Shown here piece by piece: positions 1-10,399 of a stretch of 64,000 nt of DNA. The notes beneath the pieces are model-generated. The model was not told the DNA's origin and made no database searches. It saw only the letters and a program-made list of their open reading frames with translations. A program made the position numbers and the translations under genes. Each line of letters begins with the position of its first letter. The stretch's first letter is position 1. This stretch comes from Epiperipatus broadwayi (taxonomy: Eukaryota; Onychophora; Udeonychophora; Euonychophora; Peripatidae): contig JAQFVV010012397.1 of assembly GCA_028023455.1 (NCBI GenBank), positions 5,040,888 to 5,104,887 on the forward strand, given 5' to 3'.

Positions 1-272
1 TAAGACATATTTATGTTGGATTATTTCCATCACCTAAGTATTGAATGGCTTTAAAAAAATTAACTTTAGTTAAATATTCCAAATACATTCAATTGTTAGT
101 AATGGCACACAGGTTCTTAACCTGTTTGCTATTACTAACAGTTCAAGGTATTTAAAATATTTAAATAAAATAAATTTTTTCTAAAGATATTCACTATTCA
201 TATTAGATGATGGAAATAGTTTAGAATATAAATACAACTAAAACACCATCGTCACAAACCTTCAGAAAAATA
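1..272. mobile_element. Foldback element, family F1, short derivative (left end outside window)
   Basis: The sequence folds back on itself around position 118, where ACAGGTTCTTAACCTGT forms the centre. Left-arm motifs (TTTCCATCACCTAAGTATTGAATG, TTCAATTGTTAGTAATGGCACACAGG) return reverse-complemented on the right, ending near 272. Both arms are clearly related to the arms of the larger copy at 4473-5051, including a terminal AAGGTTTGTGA. This copy lacks the tRNA-like interior of the larger one, so it is an internal-deletion derivative. No coding capacity is visible. Family membership is seen directly; mobilisation by a Mutator-like transposase is only inferred, from target duplications at other loci. 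Confidence 0.75.
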
Positions 273-508
273 CTATAATTAGTTTGTGAGTCCAAACACT
301 ATAACTGAGATCATGAATTTTCATTTTCTTTAAAAGAAGAAAAACTGAAACTAAACAAAACTATTTGTAATTATATACTGAACTATTTTCATTATCTAAA
401 ATTAATTATTAAATGTCTTGAAAAAATTTAAACTCATTTAAAATTTTTCAAATATCTTTCACTATGAGAATTTGCATACAGGTTAGTATGTAACTATATA
501 ATACTCAT
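273..508. other. AT-rich spacer, nothing recognised
   Basis: No open frame, repeat or structured motif that I can support. Confidence 0.5.
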
Positions 509-736
509 ATATATTATTTACAATAACTCCCCTCATATACACTTTTTTTAATAGAAATCCTTTATTTTCCTAACAGTTTCGACTGTCCTGCAGTCTTCAT
601 TAGAGCTTCTTAACCTCCTCTACCTTTTAAAATAATTGACTCTGATGAAGACTGCAGAACAGTTGAAACTGTTGGGAAAATAAAGGATTTCTATTAAAAA
701 AGTGTATATGAGGGGAATTATTGTAAGTAATATATA
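509..736. repeat. Palindromic element with about 90-bp arms (PLE-end-like, family A)
   Basis: Left arm 509-600 and right arm 645-736 are near-perfect reverse complements separated by 44 bases. Each arm reads outward from ATGAAGACTGCAG, through a GAAAC block and an AATAAAGGATTTCTATT block, to GTGTATATGAGGGG. The ATGA...stem...GAAAC arrangement resembles the terminal segments of Penelope-like elements, many of which carry hammerhead ribozyme motifs. No endonuclease coding sequence is attached, so this would be a pair of terminal stubs. Open frames crossing it are by-products of the palindrome. Confidence 0.7.
642..669 (+). ncRNA. Hammerhead-ribozyme-like core motif
   Basis: CTGATGA at 642-648 is followed by a possible 5-bp helix (GACTG / CAGTT, loop CAGAA) and GAAAC at 665-669. 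This is the order of the two conserved core strands of a hammerhead. The mirrored arm near 570-600 has a better-paired helix (GACTG / CAGTC) but has lost the first bases of CTGATGA. I cannot see the third core element, the cleavage triplet, in a convincing position, so activity is not supported. It could be only a decayed PLE terminal motif. Confidence 0.3.
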
Positions 737-999
737 TAAATATATGAAGAAATGCAAAGAAAATAAAGGAGAAGAATAAGAATATACTTCTAACTATATA
801 ATAACATTTACACATCTTCAATCACCTTTTACAATGCAATCAAGTATAATATCAATAAATAGATTTTATTAGATTTCATTAGAAAAAGTGATGAAAAGGG
901 ATATAAATTGTATATGAATAAATATAAAAGTCAGTGCATAAAGGAATGAAATGTGTGGAGAAATTATAATAATTTTATAAAAAGTTAGTTTGTTATATG

Positions 1000-1118
1000 T
1001 TTTGAGTAATAGTTATTCTCTTCTCTTTATCAGTGACAATTTTAGCAAGGGAATTGAACCTAAGACTTTTAGATGTATAGATATTGGATTTAAAATGATA
1101 TTGTGTCAATGAGAATTA
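1000..1118 (-). repeat. tRNA-derived SINE-like unit, solo copy
   Basis: On the minus strand a B-box-like GGTTCAATTCC lies at 1050-1060. The flanks align with the tRNA-like module inside the foldback element at 4650-4762: a shared CTTCTCTTTATCAG / CTCTTCTTCAG side and a shared ATATTGGATTT. The A box is poorly preserved. It is probably an independent copy of the same tRNA-derived unit. Transcription by RNA polymerase III is not implied. Confidence 0.45.
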
Positions 1119-1217
1119 TTTTAAATTCAACATATAATTATAAGTAAATAAACATATATTAAACAAAATTATCTTTATTTAAATATATTAAATTTATTAA
1201 CCGCTAGCAGATGATCT

Positions 1218-1434
1218 AATAATAATGTGAAAGGCTAAAACCTTTGACAGAAGCACCTTAAAATGTTTATGTGATAGCCAATCAGATGTAATAATGACTG
1301 CACTCTTTTTCTTGTAGTTCTGGCTTGTGTTCTTGAATTGAGAGTTCCATGTGCCGTCATTATTACATCTGATTGGCTGTCACATAAGCATTTTTAAAGT
1401 GCTTCTGTCAAAGGTTTTAGCCTTTCATGTTATT
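1218..1434. mobile_element. MITE with about 75-bp terminal inverted repeats
   Basis: Left arm 1218-1300 and right arm 1355-1434 are reverse complements with few differences. Shared blocks include AAAGGCTAAAACCTTTGACA and GCCAATCAGATGTAATAATGAC. The 55-base interior is non-coding. ATCT occurs directly outside both ends (1214-1217 and 1435-1438) and may be a short target duplication. I saw no second copy in the window and cannot assign a superfamily. Confidence 0.75.
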
Positions 1435-3522
1435 ATCTTCATTTAATTAATTTTAGGTAATGTTTAAAAATAGGTTTTCTGCTTACTTATTATTAAAATA
1501 ATTATTCTGCAGAAAATCAACAAAATTATTACATTAAAATCTTCAAATAACTTTTTTATGTTCTTGTGCATTTTAACCGAATGTTATAATGAAAACATCT
1601 ATTTAAATTGTTTTATCCATTTACTCTCATGCTGACAAGAATGATTTGTAAATAATATGATCTAATTCCAATCTTTTTAAACTTTTCTCAGAAAAATGTA
1701 CTTAAAAAAATAAACATATACAACATGTATACTAAAAAAAGCTTTTTTAATACGTTAATGTTTAACAATGTTATATGTAGAGCATACTTTTGACTATTTG
1801 GTAGTCATATTATAATCAAGCTTTTCTTCATATATAAATATAATGTATTTATTTGTTGAAATAACATGATTTATTAAACATTTTTCGAATATTGTATAAC
1901 TCATCATATTACAAGTTAATTCCTTTGGAAATAAACTGGCCATGCTTTTAAGATGAATGTGCTTGTGCTAGCTGTTAAATTCATGTATGAATTTGCATGT
2001 AGATTTAGACATACATATTGTACAGTTTAAATCTTAATCATTAAGATTTACGAGCTACAAAGTTTTGCTCAATAACACTTAAAAATTAGTTATTGAACTT
2101 TTTAGAGTCGTTTTGCAATTTTTTTTATAAAGATGGATCATACACCGGTTCACATTTTCCATCTATTCTAATACTGCTAAATTTATGAAGAAACTGTTGT
2201 AATAATATTTTTTCTTAAAAAATCTGATTTTTAGGATGAATTAAGGGATAAGACGATGAACATTTATTTTAAAATTTATAGATTAGCAGTTGATAAAGTC
2301 AAAGATTAGAAATTAACTTGAACAGTTTGTCACAAACGATTGTGGTTTTGTTTATGTTTAAGAATAAAATCTGCAGAGACAAGTTCAGAGGTGGGAAGAT
2401 GAAGAGAAACATATGCCTTCCTTTAATCAAAGAAGTTCAATTAATGGAAAAGAAGGCAACAGGTGTTTGCTTATTCTCAATTCTCTTGAAAGATTTCTGT
2501 CTATGAAGAAAAGATAAATAAAACTAAAAATTTCTTTTTAAAATCAAAAAAAGTTTTTTTTTTTAAAAACATATTTTAAAGTATAAACTTATACATAATC
2601 AACTAAGTCATATTCCAGAAGAGTCATTTCAACAAACACAAACAATGGCTACTATAATTTACTCTGTTTCGTGTGATATATTACTTGATATTTAGTGCTA
2701 TTTCTTTCTTGTTATAAAGATTACTTTATTACAGAACCACTTTCAACCATGATCAATTTATTGCAAAGCAAAGTATTATCAAAATTTAATCCAATTTTTC
2801 TAATCCATGGTTTTTCTTTCCCATATTATTTCAGCAAACATTCTTAGGACAACCATCTCAAGAGTGGTTGCTTTATAAATATTTTATAAACTCTTGCATC
2901 CCATATAAGATTTCAACTATCATTTATTACTATATCTTCTAGCAAAATGATTAAAACAGATATATCTCAGCTTCTTAATTTTTTAAATATGTGATGCTTA
3001 TTCATTTTTTCTCTGCACATTTCTTTTTTTGTCTTTTCTTATTTATTATTCCCAAAATTTATATTTCTGTACTTTGCTGTATTGTCTGAAGTCTCTGTAT
3101 TGCTCTTTTATAAAGAGTTCTCAGATTTATATGTAAGTATTGGTAGAATATTTATTAAAGCATTTTATTTTAAGTACATAATTATATTTTATTTTAATAT
3201 TTGATATTTCTATCAAAAGCTTCTTTAGTAAGTTAGATTATATAATTTCCATTTATAATAATAAGCTGTATTAATAATCTATATAAATCAAGAATTAAAA
3301 TTTAAGTATTAACAATTATTAACTAGTTTTAATTCATGATTATAAAAATCTTTATTTATTAATTTGCTCAAGTTCTGAAGCATTAATTTTAAAAACAACC
3401 ACATATTTTCAAAATCTAGATATTTTATATCTATTAAAAATGATCAAAAATTTAATCATCACATATCATATCTACCCCAGTATATATATAATAGAAATTC
3501 ATATAAAATTACAATACTAGCC
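1435..3522. other. AT-rich intergenic sequence
   Basis: About 2.1 kb of low-complexity AT-rich DNA. Short open frames at 2318-2506 and 3559-3783 have composition expected by chance and no motif. Nothing else is supported. Confidence 0.6.
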
Positions 3523-3799
3523 CCAAAAATTTTTTTTTATTAAAATTCTTTAATAACTATGGTTTCATCTATTAAAAAAATAGACCCTTTTAAGTGCAAT
3601 TCAGCAAAAACATATATATATATACACAAAACAAAATTGTTTTTCCATTATTCATTTCAAAAGCCAATTTTCTTTAACATCAAACAATATGTTCTTGATA
3701 TTGATGGCCTCAGATTAAAAAAGTTTTATCATCAATATTTCTTTTATTCTTTTTGTTTAATTCACATTTTTTATAAAAGATAACCTGTGCATTCAAATA

Positions 3800-4195
3800 A
3801 TATTTTATATTCATGAATATACAATGTTGAGTTATAATATCTATTTTTAACCCTATTCTTATGAACAATTCTTTCATTACTTTGACCTATGTAAATTTTA
3901 TGACAAATACAAGATATCTTATAAACTACCCCAAGAATAGATGGGCTATCAATTAATTGTTTTGAATTATTTACAAATGAATTTAAATTTAGGCCTTTCT
4001 ACCAAGCCACTTTCATACCACCCAATAAAAATCTATTCTTATAAATCATTTTAAAAATTGATGACTTATATGGTAAAGAAATAAACTTTTTATGTTTACT
4101 AACAATTAAATCTTTATTATTAACAGATTTATAGATATTTTTATTAAATTTAATATTCTTAATAAATTCATATTAATAACCTAACTAAATATAGT
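3800..4195 (-). pseudogene. Penelope-like GIY-YIG endonuclease remnant, left arm
   Basis: Reading the minus strand from 4190, the last residues upstream of the endonuclease are followed by GVVYKISC-ICHKIYIGQS (about 3860-3945). This carries the paired GVYK and YIG signatures and a C-x-C pattern typical of the PLE-specific GIY-YIG nuclease that nicks the target before reverse transcription. At least one in-frame stop lies upstream. The reverse transcriptase is absent, so the copy is 5'-truncated and dead. The family call is strong because both hallmark motifs are present with normal spacing. Confidence 0.7.
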
Positions 4196-4472
4196 CAAAA
4201 GCAAATTGACTATTGAGTTAGTTTACAATAATAAATTTATTAGAAATATTATATTTAATAAAAATATCTATAAATCTGATAATAATAAAGATTTAATTGT
4301 TAGTGAGAATAAAGAGTTTATTTCTTTACCATATAACTCACCAATTTGGAAATCGATTTATAAGAATAGTTTTTTATTGGATGGTATGAAAATGACCTGG
4401 AAGAAAGGCCTGGATTTAAATTCACTATTAAATAGTTCAAAACAATCAATTGATTGCAAATGTATTCCAGGG

Positions 4473-5051
4473 TATTCTTAAGGTTTGTGATGATATTTAG
4501 TTGTATTTATATATTGGACTATTTCCATCATCTAATATTAAGTATTGAATGTCTTTAGAAAAAATTAATTTTATTTAAATTTTCCAATTACATTCAACTG
4601 TTAGTAATAGCACACAGGTTCATAAATGCACAATGTTTTGAAAGATATTATTCTTTCCTCTTCTTCAGTTGTTGCTGGCCTGACCAGTATACTAGCATTG
4701 GAATCAAACCTGGATCCTTAGATTCTTTAATATTGGATTTTTAAGGAAATGCTCTAACCAAAAGCCATCCTGCCAAAGGCTCAGTTGATTAAAGTGTTAC
4801 TTTAAAATTTTAATATTCAAGAATCTAAGGATCCATGCTTCATTCACACTGCTAGTACTGTCACAGGTCAGGCTAGCAACAGCTAAAGAGGAGGCGGATA
4901 ATAGCTTGAAACAGTGTAAATATTCTAACCTGTGTGCTGTAACTAATAGTTGAACATAATTGGAAAATTTAAATAAAGAAGTTAAATTTTTCTAAAGACA
5001 TTTAATACTTAATATTAGGTGATAGAAATAGTCCAATATAAAAATATTATT
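4473..5051. mobile_element. Foldback element, family F1, long form (579 bp)
   Basis: The arms are inverted repeats over most of the element: outer blocks CTATTTCCATCATCTAATATT and ACATTCAACTGTTAGTAATA, and inner blocks with CTGGCCTGACCAGTA and AATCTAAGGATCC, all return complemented on the right. ATTCCAGGG (4464-4472) and ATTTCTGGG (5052-5060) flank it and look like a diverged 9-bp target duplication. The interior holds a tRNA-like module in both arms. No transposase. Long arms with a duplication of about 9 bp fit non-autonomous Mutator-like or foldback elements, which is an inference. Confidence 0.75.
4695..4762 (-). repeat. tRNA-like module inside the F1 element
   Basis: On the minus strand TGGTTAGAGCAT (4749-4760) resembles a pol III A box and GGTTTGATTCC (4700-4710) a B box, about 40 bases apart as in a tRNA gene. 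The mirrored arm near 4830 keeps only part of it. The same module occurs alone at 1000-1118. It could be a SINE captured by the foldback element or a shared ancestor. Confidence 0.5.
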
Positions 5052-5536
5052 ATTTCTGGGGTAGTTTATAAGATCATTGCAATTGTCATAAAATTTATAT
5101 AGGTCAAAGTAAATTAAATTTTAATGAATGAGTTAAATTCATAAAAGTAGAGTTAAAAATAGTGACTATAATTCAACTTTATATATTTATGAACTGAGTA
5201 GCAGTACTAAAATATGATTTGACAATACAAAAGTTATCTTTTGTATTGAAAATAAAAATAAAAAAAACTTTGATGACAAAACTTTCTTAATCTGAGACCA
5301 TCAATTTTACGAAGGTATCCTTTGACATTAAAGGAAGTTGGTATTTGAAGAGAATAATGGGAAGGTAATTTTGTTTTGTATATATATCTTGTATGTTTTT
5401 TATTAAATTTACTTGAAAAGATATAGATGATACTATGGTTGTGAAAGAATTTTAGTAAAATTTTGTTTTAGTATTGTAATGTTATGTGAATTTATAACTA
5501 ATAATATAGTGGTATCCATATTTAATTTATATATAA

Positions 5537-5675
5537 CCTGTGATATATAATTTGAACTTGTGCAAATGATATGGTGATTTAAAATCAGGCTTGCAATAAG
5601 ATCAAGCATTAAATTCAAGTGGTCAATAAATATTGATTATTTAAGGAAAATGCTCTATACATAGGTAGACCACAT
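5537..5675 (+). repeat. Dispersed repeat X, copy 1
   Basis: This stretch (from CTGTGATATATAATTTGAACTTGTGCAAAT to the TGGTCAATAAATATTG region) aligns base for base with 10148-10291 with scattered substitutions. It lies between two PLE palindromes. No coding potential or terminal repeats, so its class is unknown. Confidence 0.6.
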
Positions 5676-5699
5676 ATGCAAGTCTTTTTTATAGTATAT

Positions 5700-5945
5700 A
5701 TATAATGCATCATTCTGGGTTTATTGTTTCTGACCATGTCAGTTTGTAATTTAGTTTGAAATTGCCTGATCTTTTTATTGATAACGTTGTGTGAAAATCC
5801 AACCTTTTCTCGATCTTTAATATAATTTGTGAGGTTCATTTTTCAGTCAGCTTCAAATTTACATAGTCTGTGATTTCTGTGCAGGAAAGAAGAGAGTCCA
5901 GCCAATTTATGTGAGTTGGGTAAGTTCGAGTTTGGATGTATAAAT
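5700..5945 (-). pseudogene. Penelope-like element fragment, mirrored left arm (family C)
   Basis: The minus strand encodes a peptide starting MNLTNYIKDREKVGFSH that is nearly identical to the matching part of the plus-strand frame at 6062-6715. Together they form an inverted pair with arms of about 245 bases and a spacer at 5946-6021. This arm stops before the nuclease core and joins repeat X. It contains stops and is not a gene. Confidence 0.7.
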
Positions 5946-6061
5946 CCTCGAATTTCTAGTGGCTTAACAGTCATAGTGTATGTAAGTTGGTGTGGATCTC
6001 TATGAACTCGAATATCTAGATAATTATACATCCAAACTCGAACTCACCCAACTCACATAAA

Positions 6062-6715
6062 TTGGTTGGACTCTCTTCATTCCTGCACAGAAATCACAGA
6101 CTATGTAAATTTAAAGCTGACCAAAAAATGAACCTCACAAATTATATTAAAGATCTAGAAAAGTTTGGATTTTCACATGTTATCTATAAAAAGATCAGGC
6201 AATTTCAAACTAAATTACTAACTGACATGGTCAGAAACAATAAACCCAGAATAATGCTACTGTACATACTGTCAATTGCTAGGAAATATTATAAAATATT
6301 TGCTGAGTCCTTCAAACTAGGATTCCACACCCCACCATCAACAAACAGAATGATAAACAATACCAAAGACAAAATACCTTCTGATCAAATAGCCCAAGCA
6401 GTTTATAAAATTTCATGCCCAACCAATGGATGTAGAGTGGCATATTATGGGGAGACCCATGCCAACATTACAACAAGAACATGTCAACATCATTACTTGT
6501 ACAGGAGAGCTATAAATAACAAAAACAGATCCATATTCTTCGAGCACCAAAAAACAACAGGCCATGTGTTCGAACCTACTATGGCAAGGGCACTATGCAC
6601 TGAACATAATGATATGAAACGAAAAATTAGAGAGGCATGCTTTATTGCAAATGACAATTGTGCAATAAACCAGAAAGAATCATGCTTTGCAATCTCAAGA
6701 AAATGGTCATTATAA
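6062..6715 (+). CDS. Penelope-like retroelement GIY-YIG endonuclease, 5'-truncated but open
   Basis: An uninterrupted frame of 217 codons. Residues 1-90 correspond to the region between reverse transcriptase and nuclease in PLEs. From about residue 115 it reads AVYKISCPTNGCRVAYYGET, which carries the GIY-type (VYKI) and YIG-type (YYGET) strands with a Cys pair between; a conserved EH..TTGH block follows near residue 160 and a REA-containing helix near 190. In intact PLEs this domain cuts target DNA for the adjoining reverse transcriptase. No reverse transcriptase lies upstream; instead the sequence mirrors itself at about 5980. The start codon is simply the first Met. Expression is unlikely, but absence of stops in such AT-rich DNA suggests a fairly recent copy. 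Confidence 0.8.
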   Translation: MVGLSSFLHRNHRLCKFKADQKMNLTNYIKDLEKFGFSHVIYKKIRQFQTKLLTDMVRNNKPRIMLLYILSIARKYYKIFAESFKLGFHTPPSTNRMINNTKDKIPSDQIAQAVYKISCPTNGCRVAYYGETHANITTRTCQHHYLYRRAINNKNRSIFFEHQKTTGHVFEPTMARALCTEHNDMKRKIREACFIANDNCAINQKESCFAISRKWSL

Positions 6716-7852
6716 AATTTGCATAAATTTTACATAAACCACAGCTAAACTTCAGTTAAGAGTAGGCTATGATTATGGAGAATCAAGGTCTCTGAAAGTG
6801 CTTAACCATATAACTTTGTAATAAGATTGAGACAAGCTTCACTTTTTTGGTAAAGCACAATCTAAATTACTTACTACTCAAAAGTGAAGTAGAAAACTAG
6901 TATTTTATTTCAAAATAAAGAGTAAAATTTTAAGCTTATAAACTTCTGGGTTGGTTTAAATTTGAAGTCTATTTTAAAAGGTGGGCCTTTTCCTACAATA
7001 TGTCTACCAATTTTAAGTGTGAATTTTTGATGATTATCAATTGACAGTCAGGATGTGTTTAATGTGTATAGATTAAATGGAGTTCATACTCCATTATTTA
7101 CAAATTACTAATCCAATTCAATTGAATTTTAATTCAATTCAAATCCAATTCTTTTTTTAATTTTAATAATATTCAGTTTTCGTTATCTTTTCTAGATCTT
7201 GATTCAGTTCTTCCCATATTCCCTTATTTGTTTTCCCCAATAAAAATCTGCATTGACCTAATTATTAACCTTTACAAGGGAGGATAATTGTAAAAATCAA
7301 CAGACCAATTAAATTGTTGTATGTGCATGCATTAACATACAACTAATAATTCTCTATCAAGAAGCATAAGTGATAACTAATTAAACTGTTCAAAACTAAT
7401 TTCAATTGCAAATAAAATATGTTTAAGAATTAATTATAAAGATTAATTTAGAATGGCTATAATTCTAAGTCTTTTTGATTATTATTTAATAATAACAAAA
7501 TATTAAATAATTCTATACTTTTAATTTAATCATAACATTAATAAATTATTAATTTGATACTGCTAAAATTACTCCATCTGACAGACTTCATATAAAAGTC
7601 TCATGCACAATCTGGAAGAGGGCCTAGCACCCATATCTTGAACAGCCCAATTTTTTATCACCTTCAGGAGATTTATTGACTAAATTTACCTGTTTTTATA
7701 ATATAATTTAGCAATCATAATAACACACCACTGATATAATACATCTATTTAATATTGAATAATTATTATTAATTAAAATTTAAAATTTTATACAATTGAC
7801 CATTTAAATAGGGCTTGATAAACATCGAGCCTAACCATAAGGTTAAAGTATA
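6716..7852. other. AT-rich intergenic sequence
   Basis: The first part may hold the 3' tail of the PLE. The rest is AT-rich with short ATTCAATT-type repeats near 7110-7150. No gene seen. Confidence 0.5.
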
Positions 7853-7902
7853 TATCATCATCATCATCATTATTATCCACTGCAGGATGAAGGTCTCTGC
7901 AA
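7853..7902 (-). mobile_element. RTE LINE 3' terminus fragment
   Basis: On the minus strand GAGACCTTCATCCTGCAGTG followed by (ATG)n matches the 3' end of the RTE copy at 18340-18400 (GAGACCATCATCCTGCAGTG followed by ATAATGG and ATGATGA). It is a very short 5'-truncated insertion. Confidence 0.55.
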
Positions 7903-7952
7903 GTTTAATTAATCTTATTTGATCTTTCATATATATATATATTGAACCGGAT

Positions 7953-10081
7953 TGATTTCCGATTCAATGGTGTTATTAAAAAAATGTGTGTGTATTAAGC
8001 TTTTATTTTTCATTAAATGTTTAAGGTTTAAATTTTCATTATTATTTAAAAAAAGTATGTGTATCAAAATACACATGCATTTATATATAAAACGGATCAT
8101 TTTAAGGTTTGTCGATTTATTCTAAAATAGTTTTCTTATACCGCTTGTTTTTACTTTAAATCAATTTGATTTAAAAACAAACAGTCTTCCTAATTACATT
8201 CCTGTAGCTTTTATATTAATTATTTTAAAGTTCATTCTAAAAAGTGGAGATTTGATTTGTGTTGTTTTTGTTTTAATAAACCCTGGATAGAATTCTTAGA
8301 TTAGATTGAGCTGGAGATTTAATATTTGCCCTGCCTTAGGCATAGCATTCAACAACAAGGAAAGTGTTTCACGGGAAATGGAGCGAGGTATAAATAGCCC
8401 TGAAAATTTGAACAGTTATTAATTATTCTTAACTCGACAAGCTGTTTCTCTAGTGAAAGTTTATATCAGTTCTGACATTTAAATTCTTAAAGGAAATTCG
8501 CTGTTATTAAATCCTTTTGCTTGCAACAAGATGACAAATACTATACGTGTTATCACCACCCGAATGGCTTGCTAACTTAACAGAAGAGGGATCCCTAACT
8601 TCCAAATTTGCTCCAGTAATGCCTTAAACATCTAGAAGAAGCCGGAACCTCTTTGCCTCTACCTTGCCACTGTCCAAGGACCTGAAAATGAACTAAAATA
8701 ATAGTGCACACTCTACGTGAACATTGTTTTTACCAAAAGGTAACTATTTTATTTTTTTATGCTTCCCAGGGTAAATTAATTCTCATTAAATCTCTGCTCA
8801 GTCTAATTATCAATCTGTATTCATAAGCTTAAGTAATATTTATACTCACATTTATTCTTTAATGTGTTTTCTTGTATTTTTGTAATGGGTTTTGGAATCT
8901 TAGTTTTAAGATTCCGAATTTGCTTTCAGTTTTGTTTATTGGAGAGTGATGAATGAGTTTTATATTTTTATGCCTAAATTTTTTTATAAATGCTTTAGCA
9001 GTCATGTATATTTTAAATGCTTACCTGTAATTATGTTATTATTCAATAATTAATTTTTAAACATTGTGTTTGTGCTTCTGCAAACCTCCAAAAATCTTTT
9101 GGCTGGTGACTTTATTGTCTAATTTTCTGCAGGTGGGATTTCGTTTCTTATATCTCTGAAAGCGGAAATTAGAATTGTTTTTCTTTGTAATTTTATAAAT
9201 CATCAGCAGGAAGATAATATTTATCCCTTTTTAAATTACAGGTGAGTGATACTTTCCTTCTGCTAAAGTATTTAAAACTTTTAATATTTTCGTACTCATG
9301 TGCACTCTCTGATAGATTTATTTTTGTATTTATTACATGTGCTTTAAATTTATCAGAGTGTGTACTCAGAATTTGCTTGTAATTTATTTTCTTTAATTGC
9401 TGGGGCAGACGTAACTGGTTATCTAATGATTTACTTTTCTCTTATTGAGACCTTTAATTATTAATTTGAGTTTCACCAATCATTTGGCTGGGATTCACCA
9501 GTTTAATTGTTTTCCTTCATTTTCAATCATGTTTTTCGGTTGTTCTTGAGGTGGATCAATCACCATTATTTTAAATGTAATAATAGGTGCGGCTCCTACC
9601 GACATAATGACATTCAGGGTCCGACCATTTTTGGGTCTCGAAAAGCTCATTGGTGCTGGTTTCTTTGATCTATTTCAAGGACATATTGTTTAAATATCTG
9701 AAAGTGAAAACCAATGTTTGGGTGAATCCTCTGCTGAATCAAATTTGCTTCCTCCCTTTATAATTCATTTATTAGAAGATCAGTTGGTCTGTCATAGCTT
9801 TGCATTTAGTATTTCTGGTATACACCTGAGTTAATCCTATTTATTGCATCATAAATATATTATACTTCATAATTTATTGTCTTTTAATACAATTTTAGAA
9901 TTTATTTAAACTTAATTTGGCTGATGATTGTCTTTTTCCTTTTGTCTCAATTGTCTAAACAATTTAAGATCTCTTGTTTCTCCCTGAGTCTAGTCAGCGC
10001 AAACCATCATCATCATCATCATCATCATCTATTCGATCTGGTGGCGCCCTCTGTGCCAGAATAGATTGAGTGTCTGGTAGA
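7953..10081 (+). mobile_element. Solo LTR, about 2.1 kb, giant-LTR family L
   Basis: The sequence aligns along its length, in opposite orientation, with both LTRs of the element at 31401-37261. It begins TGATTTCCGATTCAA, like TGATATCCGATTCAA and TGACATCCGATTCAA in the others, and ends near AGATTGAGTGTCTGGTAG. It is more diverged from the two paired LTRs than they are from each other, so it is older or from another subfamily. Both sides are (TA)n. No internal region follows, which fits loss by recombination between LTRs. Frames in it are broken relative to those in the other copies, so the LTR is probably non-coding. Confidence 0.8.
8389..8396 (+). promoter_or_regulatory. TATA box of the solo LTR
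   Basis: TATAAATA in GAGGTATAAATAGCCC is conserved at the same place in all three LTR copies (minus strand at 33184-33191 and 36817-36824). It is the likely core promoter of the element. Confidence 0.55.
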
Positions 10082-10147
10082 ATATATATATGTATCAATT
10101 AATAAGGGTTAGTATTACAGGCAATTAAAATGAGAAACTTTCTCTTC

Positions 10148-10291
10148 TCTGTGATATATAATCTGAACTTGTGCAAATAATGTGTTGAGTTAGGAATCAG
10201 ATTCACAATAAGATCAAGCACTAAATTTGAGCATAGTCAATAAATGTTGGTTTATTTAAAGAATAATCTATAAGCCTAAGTGGCCTAGTTA
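10148..10291 (+). repeat. Dispersed repeat X, copy 2
   Basis: Aligns with 5537-5675. It starts about 65 bases after the solo LTR. Class unknown. Confidence 0.6.
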
Positions 10292-10399
10292 TGCTTTTAA
10301 AATAGTTATTGATAGGAAAATGTTATCCATTTTAAAGCACATGTGAGTAGTTTTCTTCCACAATACCTTATATATGTGTATGAATCACTTTATTATCAG

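Larger units (their letters stand above)
4206..5175 (+). pseudogene. Penelope-like endonuclease remnant, right arm, split by a foldback insertion
   Basis: The first part (4206-4472) encodes about 90 residues of the linker before the nuclease and matches the left arm. The frame then runs into inserted DNA and stops at 4479-4481, a stop supplied by the insertion. The nuclease start resumes at 5053 with GVVYKI and a degraded YIGQS-like stretch with stops near 5100. Removing the 579-bp insert would rejoin linker and nuclease at the same point as in the mirrored copy, so the insertion came after the palindrome formed. Confidence 0.7.
3523..5475. repeat. Palindrome of two head-to-head truncated Penelope-like elements (family E)
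   Basis: Minus-strand sequence from 4195 down to about 3523 and plus-strand sequence from 4206 up to about 5475 are diverged copies of one PLE 3' region. They meet head to head with only about 10 bases between. Both encode the residues before a GIY-YIG endonuclease domain, the domain itself and a common 3' tail (AATCTGAGACCATCAA on the right, its complement near 3700). The right arm is lengthened by an inserted F1 foldback element at 4473-5051. Inverted, 5'-truncated pairs are a known habit of PLEs. Confidence 0.75.

Noticed and set aside
627-821. 64-codon minus-strand frame
   Set aside because: It crosses the right arm of a palindrome and the AT-rich flank; no motif.
10002-10029. (CAT)n run as an independent microsatellite
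   Set aside because: It is part of the LTR 3' region, and a shorter version recurs in both other LTR copies.
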